NCBI GenBank assembly: GCA_938004235.1
Contig: CALKWL010000079.1
Location: 1 to 17,041, forward strand
Origin: an uncultured Gammaproteobacteria bacterium
GTDB taxonomy: Bacteria; Pseudomonadota; Gammaproteobacteria; Halothiobacillales; Halothiobacillaceae
DNA: 17,041 nt
Direction: 5' to 3'
The notes under the pieces were generated by a model that made no database searches, had not been told where the DNA came from, and was given only the letters and a program-made list of their open reading frames with translations. Below, in pieces: positions 1-7,186 of the stretch; position 1 is the first letter of the stretch, and every line of letters begins with the position of its first letter. Made by a program: the position numbers and the translations under genes.

Positions 1-63
1 GTCGAAGCGGTCGAAGCGGTCGAAGCGGTCGAAGCGGTCGAAGCGGTCAAACCGCTTGAAACG
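1..63 (+). repeat. 9-bp tandem repeat coding for Val-Glu-Ala
   Basis: Five perfect copies of GTCGAAGCG (1-45) are followed by two diverged copies (46-54, 55-63). The array starts at the window edge and may be longer upstream. It is in frame with the ChpA-like gene and encodes VEA repeats followed by VKP and LET, an acidic linker just before the Hpt domain. Copy number changes would keep the frame and only alter linker length. Confidence 0.9.
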
Positions 64-2487
64 CTGCCGCAGCATGAGCCTGCCTTTGATATTCCCGCAG
101 ATCAGGATGCCGAGTTGCTCGAGATCTTCATTGAAGAAGCGAACGAGATTCTCGAACATTTGGACGAGTCCTTGGCCGCGTGGCAGAAGTCTCCAGATGT
201 GCGTGCATATCAGCAAGCCATCCAGCGCCATTTGCACACCTTCAAAGGTGGCGCGCGTATGGCTGGGCTGATGCACATGGGTGAGCTGACGCACACCTTG
301 GAAGACGTGTTTGCCGATATTGAGGCTCAGGCTTACCCGGTGACTCCGGCAATTCAGGGCTTGATGCAGCGCATCTTCGACCGGCTGCACGCGATGGTCA
401 GTCAGTTGCGCCTGCGTCAACCGATCCCTGCCGAACATGAATTGATGGATGTGCTGAGCGTTTTGCGCGCGAATCGCGGTGTTCTTCCCGCCATGCCCGA
501 GGCCGCAGACGCTGCTCAGGCGCCAAAGGTTCCAGAGGTCGAACACGCTCCGGTCGTGCGCGAAGAGCCCGAGGCCGAGTCGCAGGATGCCAATGCGCTT
601 GCCGCGCGCGCCGAGCTGGTACGTGTTCGTGCGGATATGCTCGATCAGATGGTGGCCTCGGCCGGTGAGTCGGCAATTCAGCACGTGCGTCTGAGTCAAA
701 AGTTCGTTGGTCTTGCCCAGCAGCTTAACGAGCTGGAGCAGACCTTGGAGCGCTTGCGCGCGCAGCTGCGGCGTGTCGAAATTGAAAATGAAGCGCAGAT
801 GTTGTGGCGCTTCCAGCACGAGACGGGCTTGTCCACAGAGGACTTTGACCCGCTGGAGTTCGACCGCTTTACCGTGCAGCAGGAGTTAGGGCGCGGGGTT
901 ATGGAGAGTCTCTCGGATATCGAAAGCATTCGCTCGGCCTTGTCGGCGGATGTGCGTGATGCCGAGATGGTCTTGATCCAGCAAGGCCGCGTGGGTCAGG
1001 TTTTGCAAGACAATCTGATGAAAGCGCGTCTGGTGCGCTTCTCGACGGTGATTCCGCGCCTGAAACGCGTGGTGCGCCAGACCGCAACAGAGCTTGGCAA
1101 GTATGCCGAGCTTGAGGTGGTGGGCGCCGATGTCGAGATTGAGGGAGGTTTGTTAAATAGCCTGGTTCCCGCCTTCGAGCATATGTTGCGCAACTCGTTG
1201 GCGCATGGCATCGAATCGCCTGTTCGCCGTGAAAGCCTGGGCAAGCCTGCCGTAGGCAAAATCGAGCTTCTGCTCTCAACAGATAGCGGCTACCTCTTAG
1301 TCAATTTGCGTGATGATGGTGCTGGCATCAACCTTGAAGCCTTGCGTCGCAAGGCTAAAGAGGGCGGCTATCTCACGCCGCAAATCGCCGAGAACGATCA
1401 GGCGGCCATGCAGCTGATTTTCCGCTCCGGGGTCAGTACGGCGAGTTCGGTCTCGCTGGTCGCCGGGCGCGGCGTGGGGATGGATGCGGTCGCCGATTCG
1501 CTGCGTAAGGTCGGCGGCGATATTCAGGTGGACAGCACACCTGACAAGGGGGCGATTTTCCGCATCAACATCCCTCTGACGCAGGCGATTGCGCGGGGTA
1601 TCGCCGTGCGCTCAGCTGGACAGGCGTTTGCCTTCCCCTATGCGGTCATCGAGTCCATAGTGAGGGCGCCTCAGCGCGAGCTGGCGGCGGCGCTGGAGTC
1701 GGATCGCCCCGAGTTTGAATACGCGAATGAGCTCTATCCCTTGCTGGATCTCGCCGCATTGCTGCGTTTACCTAATCGCAGCGCAGTGTTGCCTGACGGC
1801 ATGACGCCCCTGTTGATCTTGCGTATCGGTGAGCGTCGCATGGCACTGCGCGTTGATGCCTTGATCGGCTCACAACAGTTGTTCATCAAATCACTGGGGC
1901 CGTTTGTGGCTCGTTTGCCGGCGTTGGCAGGAGCCAGCTTGTTGGGTGACGGCAGCATTGTTCTGGTGCTGGATGTTGCCGAAATCTTCCGTCTAACTGA
2001 GTCGGTGCGCAAACAGGATATTGAAACCTCCAAGGAGAGTTTCGAGACGATCCTGGCGCGGCCTTTGGTGCTGGTGGTTGACGACTCGGTCACGATTCGC
2101 AAGGTGACTGAGCGTATTTTGGTGCGCTATGACCTGGATGTGGCGACAGCGAAGGATGGCGTGGATGCGCTGAGCTATTTGCATGAACATCGTCCATCTG
2201 TTGTGCTTTCTGACATTGAAATGCCGCGCATGGACGGTTTTGAATTGCTGGCCTCCATCCGTAATGATGCAACCCTGCACGATCTTCCCGTGATTATGAT
2301 TACCTCAAGAACCGGCGGTAAGCATCGTGAAAAGGCTGAGTCGTTAGGTGTCAGCGGTTATCTTGGCAAGCCCTATTCTGAAGCAGAGTTGATTATGGCG
2401 CTTACACGCTGGCTTCCAGAGGGTTATATGGCGGGCAAGGGTGTTAAGGCTCAGACGGCGGGTGCTGATGTGAGGGCGAGTGTATGA
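1..2487 (+). CDS. chpA: ChpA-like hybrid chemotaxis histidine kinase/response regulator, C-terminal part
   Basis: The reading frame is open from the first base, so the gene is cut at its 5' end and 828 codons are visible. Residues here are counted from base 1. Visible in order: a VEA-repeat linker (1-21); an Hpt domain with the phosphoryl-accepting His79 in HTFKGGA; a charged, helix-rich dimerisation-like segment (about 200-300); a CheA-type ATPase with N box Asn398, G1 box DDGAG (438-442) and G2 box GRGVGMD (about 489-495); a CheW-like domain (about 520-660); and a receiver domain with DD (694-695), phosphoacceptor Asp738, Thr768 and Lys790. This order matches ChpA of the Pil-Chp system, which controls type IV pilus twitching and cAMP in Pseudomonas. 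A single tandem-Hpt end plus kinase plus receiver fits ChpA better than plain CheA. The gene is followed by a CheW-like gene overlapping by 4 bases. The number of upstream Hpt domains cannot be seen. Confidence 0.9.
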   Translation, partial: VEAVEAVEAVEAVEAVKPLETLPQHEPAFDIPADQDAELLEIFIEEANEILEHLDESLAAWQKSPDVRAYQQAIQRHLHTFKGGARMAGLMHMGELTHTLEDVFADIEAQAYPVTPAIQGLMQRIFDRLHAMVSQLRLRQPIPAEHELMDVLSVLRANRGVLPAMPEAADAAQAPKVPEVEHAPVVREEPEAESQDANALAARAELVRVRADMLDQMVASAGESAIQHVRLSQKFVGLAQQLNELEQTLERLRAQLRRVEIENEAQMLWRFQHETGLSTEDFDPLEFDRFTVQQELGRGVMESLSDIESIRSALSADVRDAEMVLIQQGRVGQVLQDNLMKARLVRFSTVIPRLKRVVRQTATELGKYAELEVVGADVEIEGGLLNSLVPAFEHMLRNSLAHGIESPVRRESLGKPAVGKIELLLSTDSGYLLVNLRDDGAGINLEALRRKAKEGGYLTPQIAENDQAAMQLIFRSGVSTASSVSLVAGRGVGMDAVADSLRKVGGDIQVDSTPDKGAIFRINIPLTQAIARGIAVRSAGQAFAFPYAVIESIVRAPQRELAAALESDRPEFEYANELYPLLDLAALLRLPNRSAVLPDGMTPLLILRIGERRMALRVDALIGSQQLFIKSLGPFVARLPALAGASLLGDGSIVLVLDVAEIFRLTESVRKQDIETSKESFETILARPLVLVVDDSVTIRKVTERILVRYDLDVATAKDGVDALSYLHEHRPSVVLSDIEMPRMDGFELLASIRNDATLHDLPVIMITSRTGGKHREKAESLGVSGYLGKPYSEAELIMALTRWLPEGYMAGKGVKAQTAGADVRASV

Positions 2488-2939
2488 GTGACTCAGTAAA
2501 CCAGACGAAGGTCTTGAGCGTTCGCCTGCCGCTTCAAAACGGGATGTTGCTGTTGCCTTATTCCATGGTGGCAGAGGTGTCGAGCTTGTCGCTGCGCCCC
2601 AAGGATGGCGCCTTTCTCGGTACGGTAGAGTGGCGCGGCGTGCGCGTTCCCGTATTTAGTCTTGAGCGCGGATGCGGACAGGCCGTTGATGTATTGGCGG
2701 GGCGCGTACGTCTTGCCGTATTGTATGGCGTGATGGATCCGGCGAAGCGCCCGTATTTCGCTCTGTTGCTGGCGGGGATGCCGCGTACCGAGTCATTAAC
2801 GGCATCTCAACTCGCTGAGGCCGAGGCGGGGGGGGGCTGTGTTCTGTTGGGAACGCCAACGCGACTTGGCGATGAGGTGGTCTTTATTCCGAATGTCGAG
2901 GCGCTTGAGGCTTGGATGGATTCGGTTGAGGACGTTTAG
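2484..2939 (+). CDS. chpC: CheW-like adaptor, ChpC-like
   Basis: This 151-residue protein is about the length of a single CheW domain. It has the typical beginning, with a short variable stretch, a hydrophobic strand (about residues 9-16) and the LPLQNGMLLLPYSMVAEV segment, then a WRGVRVPVFSLE segment (about 53-64) that corresponds to the conserved CheW W-R-G strand. The ATG overlaps the TGA of the ChpA-like kinase as ATGA, so the two are probably translationally coupled. CheW proteins link chemoreceptors to the kinase; in Pseudomonas pilus systems ChpC is the second, accessory CheW-like protein encoded beside ChpA, and position is the main reason for this name. A run of nine G falls inside the gene at 2828-2836 (Gly116-118), so a one-base slip would truncate the protein after about three quarters of its length. 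The CheW family is clear; the ChpC identity is inferred. Confidence 0.82.
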   Translation: MSDSVNQTKVLSVRLPLQNGMLLLPYSMVAEVSSLSLRPKDGAFLGTVEWRGVRVPVFSLERGCGQAVDVLAGRVRLAVLYGVMDPAKRPYFALLLAGMPRTESLTASQLAEAEAGGGCVLLGTPTRLGDEVVFIPNVEALEAWMDSVEDV

Positions 2940-3009
2940 GCGCAGTTTTAAGCGAATCGTATTGATCGAATTTTTATGCAGTGCGACTTGGAATAGCTTC
3001 TAACAGGAT

Positions 3010-3041
3010 GTTGAAAAAGGGCTTTCCTGCCCTTTTTCAAC
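3010..3041. terminator. Perfect 13-bp hairpin, probable bidirectional terminator
   Basis: GTTGAAAAAGGGC (3010-3022) pairs perfectly with GCCCTTTTTCAAC (3029-3041) around a 6-base loop. The A-run, GC core and T-run layout is that of an intrinsic terminator working on both strands. It lies 70 bases after the chpC stop and could end that transcript, and is also at the far end of the rsmE 3' side. It is the first of six hairpins in a row. Confidence 0.65.
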
Positions 3042-3229
3042 TCGCATCAAAGCGGTACAGGCCAAGATCGTTGCATGGAGCAACGATGGAGCGCTTTGCG
3101 TTCCCCGAAGGGCTGGCCACATGGAGGCACCCAGCCGCGATGGTCTCCGAAGCTCAATCACTTGTCGTGGTTGAGCTTCGTGCAAGCCATTCATGGCTTG
3201 CCTTGGCAGGGTGCTTTTCACCACCCTGC
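3010..3229. repeat. Array of six consecutive hairpins between chpC and rsmE
   Basis: Inverted repeats found by eye are: 3010-3022/3029-3041 (13 bp), 3067-3074/3080-3087 (8 bp, loop ATGGA), 3111-3116/3131-3136 (6 bp), 3148-3161/3167-3180 (14 bp with one G-T pair), 3182-3189/3194-3201 (8 bp) and 3206-3213/3222-3229 (8 bp). The last ends at the first base of the rsmE stop codon as read on the + strand. CATGGA recurs at 3074-3079 and 3120-3125. No convincing protein is encoded here; short ORFs on both strands lack homology that I recognise. The array could be a structured RNA, a stacked terminator and RNA-stabilising region for converging genes, or a dispersed palindromic repeat. Confidence 0.75.
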
Positions 3230-3942
3230 TAAAAATCGCCCCACAAGGTTTGTGCCGCCGCCAAAATGGTCAGCCCTGCTGTTTCCGTGCGCAGGATGCG
3301 CGTCCCCAGCCTCACCGCCGTAAAGCCGCACGCCACGGCACGTTCGATCTCCTCAAAGCTCAAGCCGCCTTCCGGGCCGATCAATACGCTTAATTGGGCA
3401 GGGGGAGGGAGCTCGTGAAGTGCGCGCGCGCCTGTGGGCGCAAGGACGATACGGGTTTCATCGCTCTGCGCCAGCTCGGCCAGAAGGCCATCGAGCTTTT
3501 TGAGTTCGTCAAGTTGCGGAATCCGGTTGCGACCGCATTGTTCACAGGCTGAATGCAAAATGCTGCTCCATCGCTCATGGCGGCGTTCGGCGCGCTCTTC
3601 GTCCAGACGTACTACACTGCGCTCAGAAATAACCGGGCTGATGCGGTTTGCTCCAAGTTCAACGGCTTTTTGCAGGGTTACATCCATGCGCTCGCCCTTG
3701 CTGATGCCCTGAATCAGGCGGATAGACAAGGGCGATTCATGTTCAATCGGCGCAAATTCGAGCAGTTTGACGCGCCCATTGGGCAAAAGCTCGGCCACGA
3801 ACTGCCCGCCCTGACCATTGAACAGGGTTACGATATGACCAGGCTTGAGGCGCAGTACGCGCTCCATGTACTGGCGCACATCCTTGGGAAGCTCAATGCT
3901 CTCCTGCACGCCCAGCGGCAAGTCAATAAAAAAGCGTTTCAT
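3229..3942 (-). CDS. rsmE: 16S rRNA (uracil-1498-N3) methyltransferase RsmE
   Basis: RsmE methylates N3 of U1498 in 16S rRNA of the small ribosomal subunit with SAM as donor. The 237-residue protein is close to the 243 of the E. coli enzyme. The N-terminal part (1-70) matches the PUA-like RNA-binding domain, with the LPKDVRQYMERVLRLKPG segment. The C-terminal part is a SPOUT fold, with LIGPEGGL (about 188-195) and the knot-forming RLGTRILRTETA (about 211-222) that bind SAM. The ATG overlaps the TGA of a possible 64-codon small gene as ATGA, and no clear ribosome binding site precedes it, so translation may depend on coupling. The bioA-rsmE neighbourhood is known from Pseudomonas. The stop codon touches the last hairpin of the intergenic array. 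Confidence 0.94.
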   Translation of the reverse strand: MKRFFIDLPLGVQESIELPKDVRQYMERVLRLKPGHIVTLFNGQGGQFVAELLPNGRVKLLEFAPIEHESPLSIRLIQGISKGERMDVTLQKAVELGANRISPVISERSVVRLDEERAERRHERWSSILHSACEQCGRNRIPQLDELKKLDGLLAELAQSDETRIVLAPTGARALHELPPPAQLSVLIGPEGGLSFEEIERAVACGFTAVRLGTRILRTETAGLTILAAAQTLWGDF

Positions 3943-4133
3943 TGTGTGGTCAGGTTATTGATAGGGTACGGGGAATTTTTTAATTCGACGTGTGTTAGAA
4001 GCACAATCGAGGTCGGTCGGTTTCGGAGCGACGTATCAATAACATATTTATTTGATTGATTATTGATTAGGCCTTCCCGCGTTCTTTCAAGCAGTGACAT
4101 TGCTTCAACCTTGGTCACAAGTTCAAACTTCAT
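3939..4133 (-). CDS. Possible small protein of 64 residues between bioA and rsmE
   Basis: The ORF begins with an ATG that overlaps the bioA TGA (4130-4133 read as ATGA) and ends with a TGA that overlaps the rsmE ATG (3939-3942 read as ATGA). It fills the space between the two genes with no spare base. Neither start has a visible Shine-Dalgarno sequence, which agrees with coupling to the gene before. The protein starts MKFELVTKVEAMSLL and is polar, without signal peptide or membrane helix. I do not recognise it; the VELVT-like start faintly recalls YefM/Phd-type antitoxins but the rest does not follow. Against a real gene: the stretch is much more AT-rich than its neighbours and uses rare codons (AGA, CTA, AAT runs). 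It may be a young or acquired small gene, or a promoter region that happens to be open. Confidence 0.38.
   Translation of the reverse strand: MKFELVTKVEAMSLLERTREGLINNQSNKYVIDTSLRNRPTSIVLLTHVELKNSPYPINNLTTQ
4035..4067. promoter_or_regulatory. AT-rich inverted repeat upstream of rsmE
   Basis: ATCAATAA (4035-4042) and TTATTGAT (4060-4067) form an 8-bp inverted repeat around a 17-base AT-rich spacer that also contains repeated TGAT words. It stands out against GC-rich surroundings and lies about 95-125 bases before the rsmE start. It may be a regulator site or part of an internal promoter. No clear -35/-10 pair could be picked. Confidence 0.3.
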
Positions 4134-5488
4134 TTGACCGAATCAATAATTCCCGCGCGGGTGACGTCTGCGAGGCGGGCAATGTCATCCTCTGTGATGA
4201 CATACGGCGGCATCCAGTACACAACATTGCCAAGCGGACGCAGGAGCGCTTCGTGCATCAGGCCGTATTCAAAGACGCGCAGACCGCGTCGTTCCTGCCA
4301 GGGGAAGGCTTCACGTCTGGTTTTGTTCTTGACCATTTCGATGGCCAAAATCATGCCGGTCTGGCGTACTTCAAACACATGCGGATGTTCGCGCAAGTCT
4401 TCAACAGCGGCGAGCATGGTTGCGCTCAAATGGCGGTTTGCGCCGATGACGTCGCTCTGTGCGAATAGATCCAGCGTTGCCAGGGCGGCGGCGCAGGCCA
4501 GCGGGTTGCCGGTGTAGCTGTGCGAGTGTAGGAAGGCGGAGAGCTTGTCGTAGTCGTCGTAGAAGATCTGGTAGATGGCATCGGTGGTGAGCACGGCGGC
4601 GAGCGGCAGGAAGCCGCCGGTCAGGCCTTTGGACAGGATCATGATGTCAGGCGTAATCGTACCTTGTTCACACGCAAACAAGGTTCCCGTGCGTCCAAAG
4701 CCGACAGCAATTTCATCGGCAATCAAATGCACCTGATAACGGTCGCAGAGTTCACGCAGCAGCGTGAGATAGACAGGGTCGTACATGCGCATTCCGCTGG
4801 CGCATTGCACCAGCGGCTCGATAATCACCGCGCTGATTTCTTCGTGATGCGCGGCCAGCAAAACCTCCATGCCGGCTGCGGCGCGGCGGGCGACATCGGC
4901 GCAGCTCTCGCCGGGCAGGCGGGCGGAGCAGTCGGGCGAAGGAGCCTTCAATACCTCCATCAACAGCGGTTGATAGGTGTCCTTGAACAGGCTGACATCG
5001 CCGACAGAGAGTGCGCCCAGCGTTTCGCCATGATAGCTGTGTTCCAGCGCCACGAACTTGGTTTTGCGCGGTGCGCCCTGATTGAGCCAAGCGTGGTAGC
5101 TCATTTTTAAGGCTACTTCGATGCCGGACGAACCATTGTCGGCATAAAAAACGCGTGCGAGCCCCTTTGGAGCAAGTTTGACCAGGCGTTCGGAGAGCTC
5201 GATTACAGGCTGGTGGGTAAAGCCCGCGAGCAGCACATGCTCCAGCGTGTCAAGTTGCTCCTTGATGCGTGCGCCAATGAAGGGATTGGCATGACCGAAC
5301 AGATTGACCCACCAGGAGCTGACGGCATCCAGATATCGGCGACCATCGAAGTCATACAGCCACACGCCTGCACCGCGCGCAATCGGAATCACGGGCAGAC
5401 GTTCGTGATCCTTCATTTGCGTGCAGGGATGCCAGAGAACGTCGAGGTCGCGGCGGTTCCAATCGAAATTGTTGGGAAAGTCAGTCAC
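4130..5488 (-). CDS. bioA: Adenosylmethionine-8-amino-7-oxononanoate aminotransferase BioA
   Basis: BioA converts 8-amino-7-oxononanoate to 7,8-diaminononanoate in biotin synthesis, using SAM as amino donor and pyridoxal phosphate. Family hallmarks are LWHPCTQMKDHE near the N-terminus, SSWWVN, DNGSSGIEVALK (phosphate binding), SYHGETLGALS, DEIAVGFGRTG and the cofactor lysine in ILSKGLTGG (Lys287 with this start). The sequence is closest in feel to Pseudomonas BioA. I chose the GTG at 5488, giving 452 residues, because it overlaps the nfeD TGA (GTGACTGA) and an AGGAG lies 12 bases before it. In-frame ATGs at 5515, 5518 and 5545 would add up to 19 residues inside nfeD but have poor binding sites. 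No other bio gene is in the window; it sits as third gene after qmcA and nfeD. Confidence 0.93.
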   Translation of the reverse strand: MTDFPNNFDWNRRDLDVLWHPCTQMKDHERLPVIPIARGAGVWLYDFDGRRYLDAVSSWWVNLFGHANPFIGARIKEQLDTLEHVLLAGFTHQPVIELSERLVKLAPKGLARVFYADNGSSGIEVALKMSYHAWLNQGAPRKTKFVALEHSYHGETLGALSVGDVSLFKDTYQPLLMEVLKAPSPDCSARLPGESCADVARRAAAGMEVLLAAHHEEISAVIIEPLVQCASGMRMYDPVYLTLLRELCDRYQVHLIADEIAVGFGRTGTLFACEQGTITPDIMILSKGLTGGFLPLAAVLTTDAIYQIFYDDYDKLSAFLHSHSYTGNPLACAAALATLDLFAQSDVIGANRHLSATMLAAVEDLREHPHVFEVRQTGMILAIEMVKNKTRREAFPWQERRGLRVFEYGLMHEALLRPLGNVVYWMPPYVITEDDIARLADVTRAGIIDSVK

Positions 5489-5993
5489 CGCTGCCGCCGT
5501 CTCCTGCGCCCTCATCATGTGAATGCGATGGGCTGTCTGCGCCATCGTTGAGCGGCTCGACGCGCAGACTGATGCCTTCCACGGCCACCACGCGCACCCG
5601 TGTATTGACGGGCAGATCTGGGCCGTTCACCTTCCACAGGGTATCGTCCAGGTGCACGCGGCCAACGCCATTCACAATCGCTTCGTGCAGGGTGACGATG
5701 CGACCGATATTCTGCGCGCCGCGCACATTGAGCGTGGGGCGGTCGCTTTCAATGGGGTGGCGCTTGAGATAGCGTTTACCGATAAAAATAGCGCTTACGC
5801 TCAGAATGGCGAACAGGATGGTTTGCACATCGAAACTCATGCCTGGAATCAGCCAGAGCAGTACGCCAACCAACATGGCAGCAAGACCCAGCCACAAAAA
5901 ATAGGTGGAGGGCAAGATGAGCTCGATGAACATCAGCAATAGTCCCAGCACCAACCAGTGCCAGAAGTTCATGGCAAATTCGGTCGCGCCCAT
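5481..5993 (-). CDS. NfeD-family membrane protein, partner of the SPFH protein
   Basis: This 170-residue protein has two to three strongly hydrophobic helices in the first 75 residues (starting NFWHWLVLGLLLMFIELILP), including a Pro-Ser-Thr-Tyr-Phe-Leu-Trp turn typical of short NfeD proteins. A soluble C-terminal OB-fold-like domain follows (about 95-150, LNVRGAQNIGRIVTLHEAI, then GRVHLDDTLWKVNGPDL). NfeD proteins are encoded with SPFH/stomatin-like proteins and are thought to act together in membrane quality control; the E. coli counterpart is YbbJ beside QmcA. The ATG at 5993 is one base after the qmcA TAA, so coupling is likely; the ATG at 5972 is the other candidate. The end overlaps bioA by 8 bases. 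The tail is rich in Gly, Asp and Ser. Confidence 0.88.
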   Translation of the reverse strand: MGATEFAMNFWHWLVLGLLLMFIELILPSTYFLWLGLAAMLVGVLLWLIPGMSFDVQTILFAILSVSAIFIGKRYLKRHPIESDRPTLNVRGAQNIGRIVTLHEAIVNGVGRVHLDDTLWKVNGPDLPVNTRVRVVAVEGISLRVEPLNDGADSPSHSHDEGAGDGGSGD

Positions 5994-5994
5994 A

Positions 5995-7026
5995 TTAACC
6001 CCGCGCGTAGGGGTTAACGGCGGGCGGCGCCTCGCCAAGCGCGGCATTGGTGCGCTCCGCCCAGCTGCTCATCGGCGAGCTTGCGGGGGAGGGCGTCGGG
6101 GCGGCGGAGGCGGGCGTTTCCGGCTTGAGGAAAGTCTCCTTGGCCAATTGGCCGATGCCCTCCAGCGAGCCAAGAATGCCGGTGGCCTCAATTGGAATCA
6201 TGATGACCTTCTGATTGGGCGCGGTCGCTACGGCCTGGAAAGCTTCGATGTACTTGGTGGCGACGAAATAGTTGATAGCCTGCATATTGCCGCCTGAAAT
6301 CGCTTCGCTCACTGAGCGGGTGGCATTGGCCTCAGCGAGCGCCAGGCGCTCACGCGCTTCGGCTTCGCGGAAGGCGGCTTCACGCAAGCCCTCGGCCTGG
6401 AGAATCTGCGCCTGCTTGTCGCCTTCAGCCTTGAGGATGGCCGCTTGACGGAAGCCTTCGGCATCCAGAATGTTAGCGCGCTTTTCACGCTCGGCCTTCA
6501 TCTGGCGCGCCATGGCGTCGACCAGATCCTTCGGCGGCGTGATGTCCTTGATTTCGATGCGGGTTATTTTTACGCCCCAGGGCGCGGTGGCCTCATCAAC
6601 CACGCGCAACAGGCGCGCATTGATCTCGTCGCGCTTGGAGAGCAGCTCGTCCAGCGACATGGAGCCCATGACGGTACGGATATTGGTCATGGTCAGGTTG
6701 AGGATGGCGTATTCGAGATTGTGAATCTCGTAGGCCGCCTTGGCCGCGTCCAGTACCTGGAAGTACACCACTCCGTCGGCCTTGACCATGGCGTTGTCCT
6801 GGGTAATGACCTCTTGCGAGGGCACGTCCATGACTTGCTCCATCATGTTGATTTTGCGTCCGATGACGTCGATGAAGGGGATAATCAATCCTAGGCCGGG
6901 GTTCAGGCTGCGGGTGTAGCGTCCGAAGCGTTCAATCGTCCACTCGCTGCCCTGGGGCACAGTTTTGACCCCGGCAAAAATGAATGCAACCGCCACGACA
7001 AGTAGAACAAGTGCAAATTCGGTCAT
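5995..7026 (-). CDS. qmcA: SPFH/stomatin-like membrane protein, QmcA type (paraslipin)
   Basis: A single N-terminal membrane helix (about residues 4-21) is followed by an SPFH domain (about 22-190), with VPQGSEWTIERFGRYTRSL, the NPGLGLIIPFIDVI segment and the DVPSQEVITQDNA motif. A long Ala/Glu/Lys-rich coiled-coil follows (about 190-260), with a Pro/Ala/Ser-rich tail. This is the build of QmcA/YbbK paraslipins, which form large ring assemblies at the inner membrane and associate with FtsH-type proteolysis. The ATG at 7026 gives 343 residues and is preceded by GGAGAT at a good distance. An upstream ATG at 7122 would add 32 residues that run through the repeat element and do not look like protein, so I rejected it. 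nfeD follows with one base between. Confidence 0.93.
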   Translation of the reverse strand: MTEFALVLLVVAVAFIFAGVKTVPQGSEWTIERFGRYTRSLNPGLGLIIPFIDVIGRKINMMEQVMDVPSQEVITQDNAMVKADGVVYFQVLDAAKAAYEIHNLEYAILNLTMTNIRTVMGSMSLDELLSKRDEINARLLRVVDEATAPWGVKITRIEIKDITPPKDLVDAMARQMKAEREKRANILDAEGFRQAAILKAEGDKQAQILQAEGLREAAFREAEARERLALAEANATRSVSEAISGGNMQAINYFVATKYIEAFQAVATAPNQKVIMIPIEATGILGSLEGIGQLAKETFLKPETPASAAPTPSPASSPMSSWAERTNAALGEAPPAVNPYARG

Positions 7027-7065
7027 CGGATCATCTCCATGCAGACTGTGATGAGGCGAGTGTAG

Positions 7066-7178
7066 CTCAGGAGTCTGTCGGACTTTAGGGAAATCGCCTG
7101 CAAATCCGTCTGGACGGTGCATATTTCGCCTAGCCAGATTTTTGCTTCGATCCCTAAAGTCCGACAGACATCCTTGAG
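7066..7178. repeat. MITE-like inverted-repeat element
   Basis: GTCTGTCGGACTTTAGGG (7073-7090) and its perfect reverse complement (7152-7169) form an 18-bp inverted repeat enclosing 61 bases. The match continues outward imperfectly (CTCA-GGA against CTCAAGGAT) to about 7066 and 7178. The interior includes a small palindrome, CCGTCTGGACGG. No coding capacity and no clear target duplication are visible. It has the size and form of a non-autonomous transposable element. It stands upstream of qmcA, so it could also bring in or break promoter signals. Confidence 0.7.
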
Positions 7179-7186
7179 TTTGATGT

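Noticed and set aside
3010..3229. Integron attC or CRISPR interpretation of the hairpin row
   Set aside because: Stems differ in sequence and spacing, there is no repeated unit, and no integrase or cas gene is present.
2981..3393. Several 60-90 codon ORFs on both strands through the hairpin array
   Set aside because: They overlap one another, run across palindromes or into rsmE, and show no family likeness or ribosome binding site.
5995..7122. A longer QmcA starting at 7122
   Set aside because: The extra 32 residues are encoded by the MITE-like element and leader. The ATG at 7026 has a good binding site and fits the family start.
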